In this document: positions 17,956 to 29,326 of the stretch, piece after piece
Numbering within the stretch: the first letter of the stretch is position 1
How the letters are laid out: each line of letters begins with the position of its first letter
Assembly (NCBI GenBank): GCA_001899145.1
Contig: MKVF01000016.1
Coordinates: 1 to 64,000, forward strand
DNA: 64,000 nt
Source: Flavobacteriia bacterium 40-80
Lineage (GTDB): Bacteria; Bacteroidota; Bacteroidia; Flavobacteriales_D; Crocinitomicaceae
Direction: 5' to 3'
The notes under the pieces: generated by a model
The model's database searches: none
What the model was told of the DNA's origin: nothing
The model's input: only the letters and a program-made list of their open reading frames with translations
Translations under genes and position numbers: made by a program

Positions 17956-18324
17956 ATGATACAACAAGAATCAAGACTTTCAGTTGCTGACAACTCTGGT
18001 GCTAAAGAAGTATTGTGTATCCGCGTTTTAGGAGGAACTAAGCGCAGATACGCTTCTGTTGGCGACAAGATTGTCGTGGCTGTAAAGAGCGCAATGCCCT
18101 CTGGAGCTGTTAAGAAAGGACAGGTTGCCAAGGCAGTAGTAGTGAGAACTAAAAAAGAAGTTCGTCGTCCTGATGGTTCATACATCCGCTTTGATGATAA
18201 TGCGGTAGTAATTCTGAACGCACAAGGTGAAATGAGAGGAACTCGTATTTTCGGACCAGTAGCTCGAGAGCTTCGTGAGAACAATTACATGAAGATTGTT
18301 TCTCTGGCTCCAGAAGTACTTTAA
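17956..18324 (+). CDS. rplN: 50S ribosomal protein uL14
   Basis: The 122-aa protein carries [19 protein letters not shown] and [29 protein letters not shown], the ends typical of L14. L14 contacts the 30S subunit and is the docking site for the silencing factor RsfS. It is the first gene of the spc part; the 9-base gap to rpsQ shows that S10 and spc are fused into one unit. Confidence 0.98.
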   Translation: MIQQESRLSVADNSGAKEVLCIRVLGGTKRRYASVGDKIVVAVKSAMPSGAVKKGQVAKAVVVRTKKEVRRPDGSYIRFDDNAVVILNAQGEMRGTRIFGPVARELRENNYMKIVSLAPEVL

Positions 18325-18336
18325 AATTTGTAAGCT

Positions 18337-18654
18337 ATGCAAAAGAAATTACACATTAAAGTTGGAGATACTGTCAAAGTTTTAAGTGGCGAGTATCGTG
18401 GAAAGCAGGGAAAAGTTTTAGTAATTGACAGAAACAAAGAGCGTGCTACGGTCGAAGGACTTAACATCGTTAAGAAACATGTTAAACCAAGTGCTTCAAA
18501 TCCTCAGGGAGGAATCGTTGAAAAAGAGGCGGGATTACACATCTCTAATCTGGCGGTTGTTGCAAATGGGGTTGCTACTCGTATTGGACGTCGTAAAAAT
18601 GACGCTGGTAAATTAGTTCGTTATTCTAAAAAGTCAGGACAGGAGATTAAGTAA
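18337..18654 (+). CDS. rplX: 50S ribosomal protein uL24
   Basis: The 105-aa protein has an N-terminal KOW motif ([19 protein letters not shown]) and the [13 protein letters not shown] region. L24 is an assembly initiator of the large subunit. Its stop codon overlaps the start of rplE by one base (TAATG), indicating coupled translation. Confidence 0.98.
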   Translation: MQKKLHIKVGDTVKVLSGEYRGKQGKVLVIDRNKERATVEGLNIVKKHVKPSASNPQGGIVEKEAGLHISNLAVVANGVATRIGRRKNDAGKLVRYSKKSGQEIK

Positions 18655-19205
18655 TGAGTTATATTCCAAGACTTAAGGAAAAGTATTCACAGGAAATTAT
18701 TTCTGGGCTTACTGAAAAGTTTGGGTTCAAATCGGTGATGAGAGTTCCTAAACTTGAAAAAATTGTTATTAGCCAAGGGATTGGTGATGCAGTGGCAGAC
18801 AAGAAAATGATTGAATATGCAGTGGCTGATTTAAGCCGAATTGCAGGTCAGAAAGCTGTTGCTACTGTTTCTAAGAAAGACGTTTCTAACTTCAAGTTAA
18901 GAAAAGGAATGCCAATTGGTACTAAAGTAACACTTCGTGGTGATAAAATGTACGATTTCTTAGATCGTTTCATTTCTGTTTCTTTACCTCGTACAAGAGA
19001 CTTTAAAGGTATCAGTCCTAAAGGTTTTGATGGTCGTGGTAACTTTAACTTAGGTGTTAAAGAACACATCATTTTCCCTGAAATTGATATTGATAAAGTA
19101 AATAAAATTTTGGGTATGGATATCACTTTTGTGACTACAGCTCAAAGTGATGAAGAAGGTAAAGCATTATTGGATGCATTTGGGTTTCCATTTACAAAAA
19201 AATAA
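18654..19205 (+). CDS. rplE: 50S ribosomal protein uL5
   Basis: The 183-aa protein has [31 protein letters not shown] and the [21 protein letters not shown] motif of L5. L5 binds 5S rRNA in the central protuberance and touches P-site tRNA. It starts on the last base of the rplX stop codon. Confidence 0.98.
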   Translation: MSYIPRLKEKYSQEIISGLTEKFGFKSVMRVPKLEKIVISQGIGDAVADKKMIEYAVADLSRIAGQKAVATVSKKDVSNFKLRKGMPIGTKVTLRGDKMYDFLDRFISVSLPRTRDFKGISPKGFDGRGNFNLGVKEHIIFPEIDIDKVNKILGMDITFVTTAQSDEEGKALLDAFGFPFTKK

Positions 19206-19212
19206 TTGAGAA

Positions 19213-19527
19213 ATGGCAAAGGAATCAATGAAAGCGCGTGAGCGCAAAAGAGAAAGAATGGTAGCTTCTCAGGCGAAGAAAAGAGCCGAGTTGACTGCTG
19301 TTTTGAAATCGACAAGCACTGATGAAGAAGTGTTAAGTAAAAAGTGGGATGCAATGTTAGCATTGCAAAAAATGCCGGCTAACGGATCTAAAGTTAGACT
19401 ACACAATCGTTGTGGTTTGACAGGAAGACCGAGAGGTTATATGAGACAATTTGGTATTTCTCGTGTAACTTTCAGAGAAATGGCACTGGCAGGTAAGATC
19501 CCGGGAGTTAAAAAAGCAAGTTGGTAA
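19213..19527 (+). CDS. rpsN: 30S ribosomal protein uS14, long zinc-free form
   Basis: The 104-aa protein has [20 protein letters not shown] at the start and the C-terminal [20 protein letters not shown] and [11 protein letters not shown]. It lacks the CxxC...CxxC ribbon of the short zinc-binding type, so it is the zinc-independent form. It is about 15 residues longer than the 89-aa S14 common in Flavobacteria and nearer the E. coli length; the extra residues lie around positions 30-50. Confidence 0.97.
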   Translation: MAKESMKARERKRERMVASQAKKRAELTAVLKSTSTDEEVLSKKWDAMLALQKMPANGSKVRLHNRCGLTGRPRGYMRQFGISRVTFREMALAGKIPGVKKASW

Positions 19528-19542
19528 TTTAATAGGAAAAAT

Positions 19543-19941
19543 ATGACAACAGATCCTATCGCAGATTTCTTAACGAGAATTAGAAATGCTTCAAGTGCAG
19601 GTTTGAAGATTGTAGAAATTCCTGCTTCAAATATCAAGAAAGCAATTACGAAGATCTTATTTGATCAGGGATATATTGCTAACTTCCGTTTTGAAGAGGA
19701 TGATAAGCAAGGTATTATTAAAATCGCTTTAAAATACAATGCATCTACAAAAGTTCCTGCGATCACTAAAATTGTGAGAATTTCTAAACCAGGTTTAAGA
19801 AAGTATTCAGGTTCATCTGAATTACCTAGAGTAATGAATGGCTTAGGCATCGCTATTCTTTCTACATCTAAAGGGGTAATTACAGATAAGGAAGCAAGAA
19901 AGGAAAACGTCGGAGGAGAGATCCTTTGCTACGTTTATTAA
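19543..19941 (+). CDS. rpsH: 30S ribosomal protein uS8
   Basis: The 132-aa protein starts [17 protein letters not shown] and ends with the [20 protein letters not shown] signature of S8. S8 binds the central domain of 16S rRNA and in E. coli also represses the spc operon by binding its mRNA; no such site was identified here. It is in standard order after rpsN. Confidence 0.98.
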   Translation: MTTDPIADFLTRIRNASSAGLKIVEIPASNIKKAITKILFDQGYIANFRFEEDDKQGIIKIALKYNASTKVPAITKIVRISKPGLRKYSGSSELPRVMNGLGIAILSTSKGVITDKEARKENVGGEILCYVY

Positions 19942-19962
19942 TAAATGTTTTAAAATTTAGAA

Positions 19963-20520
19963 ATGTCAAGGATAGGTAAATCCCCAGTTACAATCCCGAG
20001 TGGAGTAGAAGTAACATTGAACGGTAATGTAATTACTGTTAAAGGTTCGAAAGGAACTTTGACGCAGGAAATTGATGATGCGTCTGTAAAAGTATCTATC
20101 GACGGAAATGTGATCTCTGTAAGCCGCGAGACTGACGCACCATCTGTTAGAGCGAAGCATGGTTTATACCGTGCTTTGATCAGTAACATGATTGTTGGTG
20201 TTTCCGAAGGGTATAAAAGAGAATTGGAAATTATAGGTGTTGGTTACCGTGCGACTGCAACAGGACAATTGTTGGAGCTGTCATTGGGATATTCCCACCC
20301 TATCGTTCTCCAATTGCCATCTGAAGTAAAAGTATCAGCCAATACTGAAAAAGGAAAAGCTCCGGTGGTAACTTTAGAATCTTTTGATAAACAATTAGTT
20401 GGTCAAGTAGCTGCTAAAATCAGATCATTAAGAAAGCCAGAGCCTTACAAAGGTAAAGGTATCAAGTTCGTTGGAGAAGAAATTAGAAGAAAGGCTGGTA
20501 AAGCTGCAGGTAAAAAATAA
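19963..20520 (+). CDS. rplF: 50S ribosomal protein uL6
   Basis: The 185-aa protein has MSRIGKSPVTIPSGVEV and the C-terminal RSLRKPEPYKGKGIKFVGE motif. It consists of two repeated L6 domains and lies close to the factor-binding site. It follows rpsH by 21 bases. Confidence 0.98.
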   Translation: MSRIGKSPVTIPSGVEVTLNGNVITVKGSKGTLTQEIDDASVKVSIDGNVISVSRETDAPSVRAKHGLYRALISNMIVGVSEGYKRELEIIGVGYRATATGQLLELSLGYSHPIVLQLPSEVKVSANTEKGKAPVVTLESFDKQLVGQVAAKIRSLRKPEPYKGKGIKFVGEEIRRKAGKAAGKK

Positions 20521-20532
20521 TAGTTAAGTAAC

Positions 20533-20886
20533 ATGGCATTTAGTAAATTAGCAAGAAGAGCAAAAATTAAGAGAAGAATCAGAAAGAAAATCTCTGGTAC
20601 TTCTACTTTGCCTCGTTTGTCAGTATTTAGAAGCAATAAACAGATCTACGCTCAGATCATAGATGATATTAAAGGAGTGACTTTGGCATCTGCTTCTAGT
20701 TATAAAAATGATGCTGCCCATAATGGTTCAAAAACAGACCAGGCAGCGGTAGTAGGAAAACTTATCGCAGAAAAAGCAATCAAAGCGGGAATTGACCGCT
20801 GTGTATTTGACCGTAACGGATATTTATATCACGGACGTGTAAAATCACTTGCTGATGCTGCTAGAGAAGGAGGTTTAAAATTTTAA
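20533..20886 (+). CDS. rplR: 50S ribosomal protein uL18
   Basis: The 117-aa protein has [35 protein letters not shown] and [25 protein letters not shown]18 binds 5S rRNA together with L5 and helps fix it to the large subunit. Normal length and position. Confidence 0.98.
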   Translation: MAFSKLARRAKIKRRIRKKISGTSTLPRLSVFRSNKQIYAQIIDDIKGVTLASASSYKNDAAHNGSKTDQAAVVGKLIAEKAIKAGIDRCVFDRNGYLYHGRVKSLADAAREGGLKF

Positions 20887-20895
20887 TTAAGAACG

Positions 20896-21411
20896 ATGGC
20901 ACAAATTATGAATAGAGTAAAATCTGCTGACTTAGAATTAAAAGATAAGTTGGTTGCTGTTAATCGTGTAACGAAAGTAACTAAAGGGGGTAGAACTTTT
21001 AGTTTCTCAGCAATCGTTGTAGTTGGCGATGAAAACGGAATTGTTGGTCACGGCTTAGGTAAAGCTAAAGAGGTGACAGAAGCAATTACTAAAGGAATTG
21101 AAGATGCAAAGAAAAACTTAATTAAAGTTCCTTTGTCTCATGGTACGGTTCCTCACCCTCAAAAAGGGAAATTTGGTGGCGCTGAAGTTCTGATTAAACC
21201 TGCTTCTCCTGGTACAGGAGTAATTGCTGGTGGTTCTATGCGTGCGGTACTTGAAAGTGCCGGAATTCATAACGTGTTGGCAAAATCTCAGGGGTCTTCT
21301 AACCCGCACAATGTTATCAAAGCAACTTTTGATGCATTAGGGTCTATGAGAGACGCAGTTACAGTTGCAAAACAACGTGGAATTAGTTTGGATAAAGTGT
21401 TTAACGGGTAA
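20896..21411 (+). CDS. rpsE: 30S ribosomal protein uS5
   Basis: The 171-aa protein has a double-stranded-RNA-binding-like N-terminal domain ([21 protein letters not shown]) and the S5 C-terminal domain ([21 protein letters not shown]). S5 helps keep decoding accurate and lines the mRNA entry site. It follows rplR by 9 bases. Confidence 0.98.
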   Translation: MAQIMNRVKSADLELKDKLVAVNRVTKVTKGGRTFSFSAIVVVGDENGIVGHGLGKAKEVTEAITKGIEDAKKNLIKVPLSHGTVPHPQKGKFGGAEVLIKPASPGTGVIAGGSMRAVLESAGIHNVLAKSQGSSNPHNVIKATFDALGSMRDAVTVAKQRGISLDKVFNG

Positions 21412-21422
21412 TTTATTGAGTG

Positions 21423-21599
21423 ATGGCAACAATTAAAATCAAACAAGTAAAAAGCGCGATTAAGCGTCCGGCTGATCAAAAAGCGACTGTTAAAGCGCTT
21501 GGTTTTAGAAAATTAAACCAAGTTCTTGAGAAAGAAGCTACACCTCAAGTGTTAGGAATGATAAAAAAAGTACAACACTTGTTGGAAGTTGTTGAATAA
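21423..21599 (+). CDS. rpmD: 50S ribosomal protein uL30
   Basis: A short 58-aa frame between rpsE and rplO. It translates as [20 protein letters not shown] and continues with [17 protein letters not shown], the L30 pattern (IKQVKS...LGL-like turn), ending QHLLEVVE. Size, sequence and location in the spc order all fit L30. It starts 11 bases after the rpsE stop. Confidence 0.96.
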   Translation: MATIKIKQVKSAIKRPADQKATVKALGFRKLNQVLEKEATPQVLGMIKKVQHLLEVVE

Positions 21600-21617
21600 T
21601 ATCTAAAATTGAGTAGA

Positions 21618-22064
21618 ATGAATTTAAATAGTTTAACTCCGGCAAAAGGTTCCGTTAAGAGTGGCAAGAGAATCGCTCGCGGACAAGGTTCAGGTAAAGG
21701 AGGTACGGCTACAAGAGGACATAAAGGTGCGAAATCAAGATCCGGTTATAGTAAGAAGATCGGTTTTGAAGGAGGACAAATGCCGCTTCAGAGACGTGTA
21801 CCTAAATTTGGTTTCAAAAACATCAATCGTGTAGAATACAAACCAATTAATCTGGACATAATTCAATCTTTGGTAGAAAAGGTAAATATTTCTGATATCA
21901 CTCTTGATGTCCTTATTGAAAACGGTTTCATTTCTAAAAATGATAACGTTAAGATCTTAGGAAGAGGAGAGTTGAAATCTAAGGTAAATATCACAGCTCA
22001 CAAGTTCTCAGCATCCGCTAAAGCAGAAATTGAAGCGAAAGGTGGTGTTTGTTCAGAAATATAA
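21618..22064 (+). CDS. rplO: 50S ribosomal protein uL15
   Basis: The 148-aa protein begins MNLNSLTPAKGSVKSGKRIA and has the RGQGSGKGGTATRGHKGAKSR glycine/basic region of L15. A TTG codon three codons upstream (21609) is in frame, but the ATG at 21618 matches the family start and is preferred. L15 is a late-assembly protein binding 23S rRNA. It precedes secY by 25 bases. Confidence 0.97.
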   Translation: MNLNSLTPAKGSVKSGKRIARGQGSGKGGTATRGHKGAKSRSGYSKKIGFEGGQMPLQRRVPKFGFKNINRVEYKPINLDIIQSLVEKVNISDITLDVLIENGFISKNDNVKILGRGELKSKVNITAHKFSASAKAEIEAKGGVCSEI

Positions 22065-22065
22065 T

Positions 22066-22073
22066 TATCTTTG
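22066..22073 (+). promoter_or_regulatory. Possible internal promoter before secY
   Basis: TATCTTTG followed by CC is a perfect Bacteroidota -7 element in the short rplO-secY gap, 17 bases before the secY ATG. The only nearby TTTG (22048-22051) is 14 bases away, shorter than the usual 17-21. If used, it would give secY-infA-rpmJ-rpsM-rpsK-rpsD-rpoA-rplQ a separate input. Confidence 0.5.
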
Positions 22074-22089
22074 CCAACATTTTTTATAG

Positions 22090-23445
22090 ATGAAGAAGTT
22101 TATACAGAATATAAAAAATATTTGGAAAGTTGAGGAATTAAAGAAGAGAATATTAATTACTCTCTTCTTAATTCTTATTTTTAGACTCGGTTCATTCATT
22201 GTGATTCCGGGTGTTAATTATACTAATCTTTCCAACTATAACAGCACAAACGGATCAAATGTTTTGACCGATTTGTTGTCTTTGTTTTCAGGAGGGGGCT
22301 TTTCCAATGCTTCTATTATGGCATTAGGTATCATGCCTTATATCTCTGCCTCAATTATTATGCAGTTACTGGGGATTGCTGTTCCGGCAGTTCAGAAAAT
22401 GCAAAAAGAGGGAGAGTCCGGAAGAAAGAAAATTAATAACTATACCAGAATTCTGACCGTAATCATTTGTGCGATTCAGGCGCCTGCGTACCTTACTGCA
22501 TGGGTTGGATCCCGTGGAGCACTTCCTGTAGGAGATGCTCTGAACACATTATGGTGGGTCCAGTCAGTGATTGTGATGGTAGCCGGTTCTATGTTCGCAG
22601 TATGGTTAGGTGAGCGAATCACAGACAGAGGTATTGGTAATGGTATTTCTCTTTTGATTACTGTTGGTATCATGTCCCGTCTTCCTGGTTCGTTAATCGC
22701 TGAATTTAGTGTAAACAGTGGTAATCTGATTAAAATCGTTCTTGAATTTGTAGTCTTTATTTTGATTATTTTAGCTACAATTCTTATCGTTCAGGGAGTT
22801 CGTAAAATTCCGATCAACGTTGCAAAGCGTATTGTCGGAAACAATAGAGGAGGCAATGTTGCAGAGCAAAGCAGCAGAAGCTACTTGCCGATTAAGGTAA
22901 ATGCAACTGGTGTAATGCCGATCATTTTTGCTCAGGCTATTGTTACAATTCCGATGATGATTATGTCAGGAGCAAGCACAGAATCTCCAGGGTGGTTTCA
23001 GACCGCGTTCTCGAATATTTATGGTATTCCGTATAATTTATTGCTGGCGATTTTAATCATCGTGTTCACGTATTTCTATACGGCGATTATGATTAATCCG
23101 TCCAATATGGCTGATGATCTGAAAAGAAACGGCGGTTTTATTCCTGGAGTTAAACCAGGTGAAGAGACGGCCGATTATATTGATTCTTTAATTACAAGAA
23201 TCACTTTGCCAGGATCTGTCTTTTTAGCAATTATTGCTATTCTTCCCGCAATTGCACATTCAGCAGGAATTACTTCCGGTTTTGAATTATTCTTTGGCGG
23301 GACTTCTTTATTAATCATGGTGGGGGTTGTTTTAGATACGCTGCAGCAAATAGAATCTTATCTGTTGAATAAACAAATGGATGGATTGGTAGATGGTACA
23401 CGTGTCAGAGGTAGAAGATTAACTAAAGAATTATCAGACATCTAA
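22090..23445 (+). CDS. secY: Protein translocase subunit SecY
   Basis: The 451-aa protein has about ten membrane segments and the SecY hallmarks: an N-terminal amphipathic region before the first segment (RLGSFIVIPGVNY), the plug region around LSLFSGGGFSNASIMALGIMPYISASIIMQL, and NPSNMADDLKRNGGFIPGVKPG. It forms the central protein-conducting channel with SecE and SecG. adk and map, which follow secY in many bacteria, are absent here and infA comes 3 bases later. Confidence 0.98.
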   Translation: MKKFIQNIKNIWKVEELKKRILITLFLILIFRLGSFIVIPGVNYTNLSNYNSTNGSNVLTDLLSLFSGGGFSNASIMALGIMPYISASIIMQLLGIAVPAVQKMQKEGESGRKKINNYTRILTVIICAIQAPAYLTAWVGSRGALPVGDALNTLWWVQSVIVMVAGSMFAVWLGERITDRGIGNGISLLITVGIMSRLPGSLIAEFSVNSGNLIKIVLEFVVFILIILATILIVQGVRKIPINVAKRIVGNNRGGNVAEQSSRSYLPIKVNATGVMPIIFAQAIVTIPMMIMSGASTESPGWFQTAFSNIYGIPYNLLLAILIIVFTYFYTAIMINPSNMADDLKRNGGFIPGVKPGEETADYIDSLITRITLPGSVFLAIIAILPAIAHSAGITSGFELFFGGTSLLIMVGVVLDTLQQIESYLLNKQMDGLVDGTRVRGRRLTKELSDI

Positions 23446-23448
23446 TAT

Positions 23449-23667
23449 ATGGCAAAGCAATCATCAATTGAACAAGACGGAACAATCATTGAAGCATTAT
23501 CAAATGCAATGTTTCGCGTCGAGTTAGAAAATGGGCATGTTATTACAGCACATATATCTGGTAAGATGAGAATGTTTTACATTAAAATTTTACCGGGAGA
23601 TAAGGTAAGAGTTGAAATGTCTCCGTATGATTTAACAAAAGGTAGAATTTCATTTAGATATAAATAA
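23449..23667 (+). CDS. infA: Translation initiation factor IF-1
   Basis: The 72-aa S1/OB-fold protein has [20 protein letters not shown], the [16 protein letters not shown] core and the end [14 protein letters not shown]-1 binds the 30S A site during initiation. It lies 3 bases after secY. Confidence 0.97.
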   Translation: MAKQSSIEQDGTIIEALSNAMFRVELENGHVITAHISGKMRMFYIKILPGDKVRVEMSPYDLTKGRISFRYK

Positions 23668-23675
23668 GTTTTGAA

Positions 23676-23792
23676 ATGAAAGTTAGAGCATCAGTTAAGA
23701 AAAGATCTGCAGATTGCAAGATCGTTAAGAGAAAAGGGAAGGTTTACGTGATAAACAAAAAGAATCCCAAATTAAAACAACGTCAAGGGTAA
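23676..23792 (+). CDS. rpmJ: 50S ribosomal protein bL36, zinc-free form
   Basis: A 38-codon frame starting [20 protein letters not shown] and ending [11 protein letters not shown], the L36 ends. The zinc ligands of the classical form (C11, C14, C27, H33) are reduced to one cysteine, C14; the others are S, N and L. This makes it a zinc-independent L36, as seen in many Bacteroidota. It lies between infA (8 bases) and rpsM (13 bases). Confidence 0.97.
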   Translation: MKVRASVKKRSADCKIVKRKGKVYVINKKNPKLKQRQG

Positions 23793-23805
23793 TTAATAGT
23801 AGAAT

Positions 23806-24180
23806 ATGGCACGTATAGCAGGTATAGATTTACCAAAAAGAAAAAGAGGTGTAATTGGTTTAACTTACATCTACGGTATTGGGCGCAGTACTGCTGCAAA
23901 GATCCTGAAAGATAATAATATCGATGAGAATATTAAAGTTCAGGATTGGAATGATGATCAGATCGGTTTGATCCGTGAATCAGTTAACTCTATAAAAGTT
24001 GAAGGTCAACTAAGATCTGAAACTCAATTAAACATCAAACGTTTGATGGACATTGGTTGTTATAGAGGAATTCGTCATAGAGCAGGTCTTCCGTTGAGAG
24101 GTCAGAGAACTAAAAATAACTCCAGAACCCGTAAAGGAAGAAGAAAAACTGTTGCTAACAAGAAAAAAGCTACTAAATAA
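23806..24180 (+). CDS. rpsM: 30S ribosomal protein uS13
   Basis: The 124-aa protein has [34 protein letters not shown] (helix-two-turn-helix) and the C-terminal [22 protein letters not shown]13 forms intersubunit bridges and contacts P-site tRNA with its basic tail. First gene of the alpha part. Confidence 0.98.
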   Translation: MARIAGIDLPKRKRGVIGLTYIYGIGRSTAAKILKDNNIDENIKVQDWNDDQIGLIRESVNSIKVEGQLRSETQLNIKRLMDIGCYRGIRHRAGLPLRGQRTKNNSRTRKGRRKTVANKKKATK

Positions 24181-24196
24181 TAATTAATAATTTATA

Positions 24197-24583
24197 ATGG
24201 CTAAGTCAAATCAAAAGAAGAAGAAAAATGTCAAAGTAGATGCATTGGGTGAAGCGCATATTCAGGCTACCTTCAACAATGTTATTATTTCTTTGACGAA
24301 CAACGCTGGTCAGGTTATCTCCTGGTCATCGGCTGGAAAAATGGGCTTCAGAGGATCTAAAAAGAATACTCCGTATGCTGCACAGGTTGCCGCAGAAGAT
24401 TGTTCGAAAGAAGCTCATGACTTCGGATTACGTAAAGTAAAAGTTTATGTAAAAGGACCTGGTGCAGGTAGAGAATCTGCAATCAGAGCAATTCATAATT
24501 CAGGTATTGAAGTGATTGAGATTGTTGATACTACTCCACTACCGCATAATGGATGTCGTCCTCCAAAAAGAAGAAGAGTTTAA
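24197..24583 (+). CDS. rpsK: 30S ribosomal protein uS11
   Basis: The 128-aa protein has a lysine-rich start, then [38 protein letters not shown] and the C-terminal [14 protein letters not shown]11 lies on the 30S platform near the exit of the mRNA. Normal length and position. Confidence 0.98.
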   Translation: MAKSNQKKKKNVKVDALGEAHIQATFNNVIISLTNNAGQVISWSSAGKMGFRGSKKNTPYAAQVAAEDCSKEAHDFGLRKVKVYVKGPGAGRESAIRAIHNSGIEVIEIVDTTPLPHNGCRPPKRRRV

Positions 24584-24637
24584 TCAATTTACTATCGAAG
24601 GAAAGCCTTAATTCATAGTATTTATAAAATTTAAGAA

Positions 24638-25246
24638 ATGGCAAGATATACAGGTGCAAAATCGAAAATCGCACGTAAGTTCGGAGAAGCAATTTTTGGT
24701 CCGGACAAATATTTGGAAAAAAGACCTTACGGTCCGGGACAACACGGTCCTGCAAAAAGAAGAGGAGCAAAACGTTCTGAGTACGCTATTCAGCTGGCAG
24801 AGAAACAAAAAGCAAAATACACTTATGGTATTTTGGAAAGACAGTTCTCTAACCTGTTTGAGAAAGCTTCCAGAAGTAAAGGGATCACAGGTGAGGTTTT
24901 ACTTCAGTTATGTGAAGCTCGCTTGGATAATACTGTTTACAGATTAGGAATAGCTCCGTCAAGAAGAGCTGCAAGACAATTAGTTTCCCACAAACATATC
25001 ACTGTTAACGGTGAAGTGGTAAACATTCCATCATACACATTAAAAGTAGGCGATGTTGTAGGAGTGAGAGAAAAATCCAAATCTTTGGAAGCAATCACTT
25101 CTTCGCTGACTTCCAATAACAAAAAATACGATTGGTTAGATTGGAATAAGGCTTCTTTGGAAGGTAAATATTTAAGCATTCCTGCCAGAGATATGATTCC
25201 TGAGAACATCAAAGAACAACTAATCGTCGAATTATATTCTAAATAA
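24638..25246 (+). CDS. rpsD: 30S ribosomal protein uS4
   Basis: The 202-aa protein has [20 protein letters not shown], the [19 protein letters not shown] region and the S4 RNA-binding motif [26 protein letters not shown]. The N-terminal cysteine cluster of zinc-binding S4 proteins is missing. S4 starts 30S assembly and in E. coli represses the alpha operon. The gap to rpsK (54 bases) is the longest within the alpha part, but no promoter was recognised there. Confidence 0.98.
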   Translation: MARYTGAKSKIARKFGEAIFGPDKYLEKRPYGPGQHGPAKRRGAKRSEYAIQLAEKQKAKYTYGILERQFSNLFEKASRSKGITGEVLLQLCEARLDNTVYRLGIAPSRRAARQLVSHKHITVNGEVVNIPSYTLKVGDVVGVREKSKSLEAITSSLTSNNKKYDWLDWNKASLEGKYLSIPARDMIPENIKEQLIVELYSK

Positions 25247-25262
25247 TAATTTTTGCATTATC

Positions 25263-26255
25263 ATGGCTATACTAGATTTCCAAAAACCAGATAAAGTAAT
25301 CATGATTCAGTCGGATGATTTCAACGGTCAGTTTGAATTCCGCCCGCTTGAGCCTGGTTACGGTATTACGATAGGTAATGCACTTCGTCGTATATTACTA
25401 TCTTCTTTAGAAGGATTCGCAATCTCTTCTATCAGAATTGAGGGTGTTGACCATGAATTTACTACAATCAAAGGTGTTGTTGAAGACGTTACTGAGATTA
25501 TCCTGAATTTAAAACAGGTTCGTTTTAAAAGACAGATCGAAGGAACTGACAGTGAGACAGTAATTGTTTCTGTTTCAGGACAGAACCAATTAACTGCAGG
25601 GGATATTGGTAAATTCACTTCAGCATTTCAGGTTTTAAATCCTGACTTTGTAATTTGTAACATGGAACCTTCCGTTAAAATTGAGATGGAGCTTTCTATT
25701 ATTAAAGGAAGAGGTTATGTTCCTGCTGAGGAGAATAAAGTAAGTGGAGTTCCTTTCGGGACAATTTTCATTGATTCAATTTTTACGCCGGTTAAAAACG
25801 TAAAATACGCAATTGAGAATTACCGTGTGGAGCAAAAAACGGACTATGAAAAATTGGTGTTGGATATTGTTTCTGATGGTTCTATCCATCCGAAAGACGC
25901 TTTGAAAGAGGCTGCAAAAATTTTGATTCACCATTTCATGTTGTTCTCTGACGAGAAAATTACTTTAGATACAGATGTTAAATCTGAATCAGAAGAATTT
26001 GATGAAACTTCGTTACACATGCGTCAGCTATTGAAAACAAAATTAGTGGACATGGATCTTTCCGTTCGCGCGCTGAATTGTTTGAAAGCAGCTGATGTTG
26101 AAACTTTAGGTGACTTAGTTTCTTATAATAAAAATGATTTGTTGAAATTCAGAAACTTCGGTAAGAAGTCATTGACAGAGCTTGAAGATCTTGTAGATAA
26201 CAAAGGTCTGAGCTTTGGTATGAATGTTCAAAAATACAAATTGGATAAAGATTAG
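25263..26255 (+). CDS. rpoA: RNA polymerase alpha subunit
   Basis: The 330-aa protein has the N-terminal assembly domain ([23 protein letters not shown] at the start) and a C-terminal domain with helix-hairpin-helix repeats ([39 protein letters not shown]) that contacts DNA and activators. Normal length. It is placed between rpsD and rplQ as usual. Confidence 0.98.
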   Translation: MAILDFQKPDKVIMIQSDDFNGQFEFRPLEPGYGITIGNALRRILLSSLEGFAISSIRIEGVDHEFTTIKGVVEDVTEIILNLKQVRFKRQIEGTDSETVIVSVSGQNQLTAGDIGKFTSAFQVLNPDFVICNMEPSVKIEMELSIIKGRGYVPAEENKVSGVPFGTIFIDSIFTPVKNVKYAIENYRVEQKTDYEKLVLDIVSDGSIHPKDALKEAAKILIHHFMLFSDEKITLDTDVKSESEEFDETSLHMRQLLKTKLVDMDLSVRALNCLKAADVETLGDLVSYNKNDLLKFRNFGKKSLTELEDLVDNKGLSFGMNVQKYKLDKD

Positions 26256-26276
26256 TATTCTTAAAGAAATTTAATA

Positions 26277-26816
26277 ATGAGACACGGTAAAAAAGTTAAT
26301 CATTTAGGCAGAACAGCTTCTCACAGAAAAGCTATGATGTCTAATTTAGCATGCTCTCTTATTACTCATAAACGCATCGTTACTACTTTGGCAAAAGCAA
26401 AAGCGTTGAGAGTATATGTAGAGCCGCTAATCACAAAATCTAAAACAGATTCGACACATTCCAGAAGAACTGTATTTAGCTATTTACAAAATAAAGAAGT
26501 TTTAGCTGAGCTGTTCAGAGATGTTGCTCCTAAAGTTGCAGATCGTCCCGGAGGATATACACGTATCATCAGAACGGGAAATCGTTTGGGGGATAATGCT
26601 GAAATGTGCCTGATAGAGCTGGTGGATTTCAACGAAATCTACACGAAAGATGCTAAGAAAACAACTACTCGTCGTTCAAGAAGAGGAGGTTCTAAAAAAG
26701 CAGCGTCTGACGTAGTTGAAGCTCCGGAAGCTGAAGTAACGGATACAGTAGTAGAAGAAACAAACGAAGAGGCACCGTCTGCTGATGCAGAGGAAGAGAC
26801 TTCTGAAGAAAAGTAA
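26277..26816 (+). CDS. rplQ: 50S ribosomal protein bL17 with acidic C-terminal extension
   Basis: Residues 1-120 are a standard L17 ([20 protein letters not shown], then FSYLQNKEV and [20 protein letters not shown]). The protein is 179 aa against about 120-130 in most bacteria. The extra tail has a basic patch ([16 protein letters not shown]) followed by a Glu/Ala/Val-rich acidic stretch. Such tails are common in Bacteroidota. It is the last ribosomal gene; a terminator follows. Confidence 0.97.
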   Translation: MRHGKKVNHLGRTASHRKAMMSNLACSLITHKRIVTTLAKAKALRVYVEPLITKSKTDSTHSRRTVFSYLQNKEVLAELFRDVAPKVADRPGGYTRIIRTGNRLGDNAEMCLIELVDFNEIYTKDAKKTTTRRSRRGGSKKAASDVVEAPEAEVTDTVVEETNEEAPSADAEEETSEEK

Positions 26817-26836
26817 TGAATACTTTTAAACATATT

Positions 26837-26869
26837 AAGGCATCTATTTTTTAGATGCCTTTTTTTTTA
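26837..26869 (+). terminator. Intrinsic terminator after rplQ
   Basis: A 10-bp stem AAGGCATCTA/TAGATGCCTT (26837-26846, 26853-26862) with a T loop is followed by a run of T to 26868. It ends the 17-kb ribosomal transcript just before the carA promoter. Confidence 0.92.
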
Positions 26870-26871
26870 CA

Positions 26872-26879
26872 TATCTTTG
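26872..26879 (+). promoter_or_regulatory. -7 element of the carA-eno promoter
   Basis: TATCTTTG followed by CA, a perfect -7 consensus, lies directly after the rplQ terminator and 23 bases before the carA ATG. The T-rich region upstream has no clear TTTG at the right distance. Confidence 0.65.
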
Positions 26880-26901
26880 CACAATCTTTTAAAATAACTT
26901 G

Positions 26902-29282
<2,381 letters not shown>

Positions 29283-29287
29283 TACAG

Positions 29288-29311
29288 AAAAAGCACCGGA
29301 AGGTGCTTTTT
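29288..29311 (+). terminator. Intrinsic terminator after eno
   Basis: A perfect stem AAAAAGCACC/GGTGCTTTTT with a GGAA loop, 5 bases after the eno stop codon. Confidence 0.88.
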
Positions 29312-29326
29312 ACATTTTAAGTGGTA

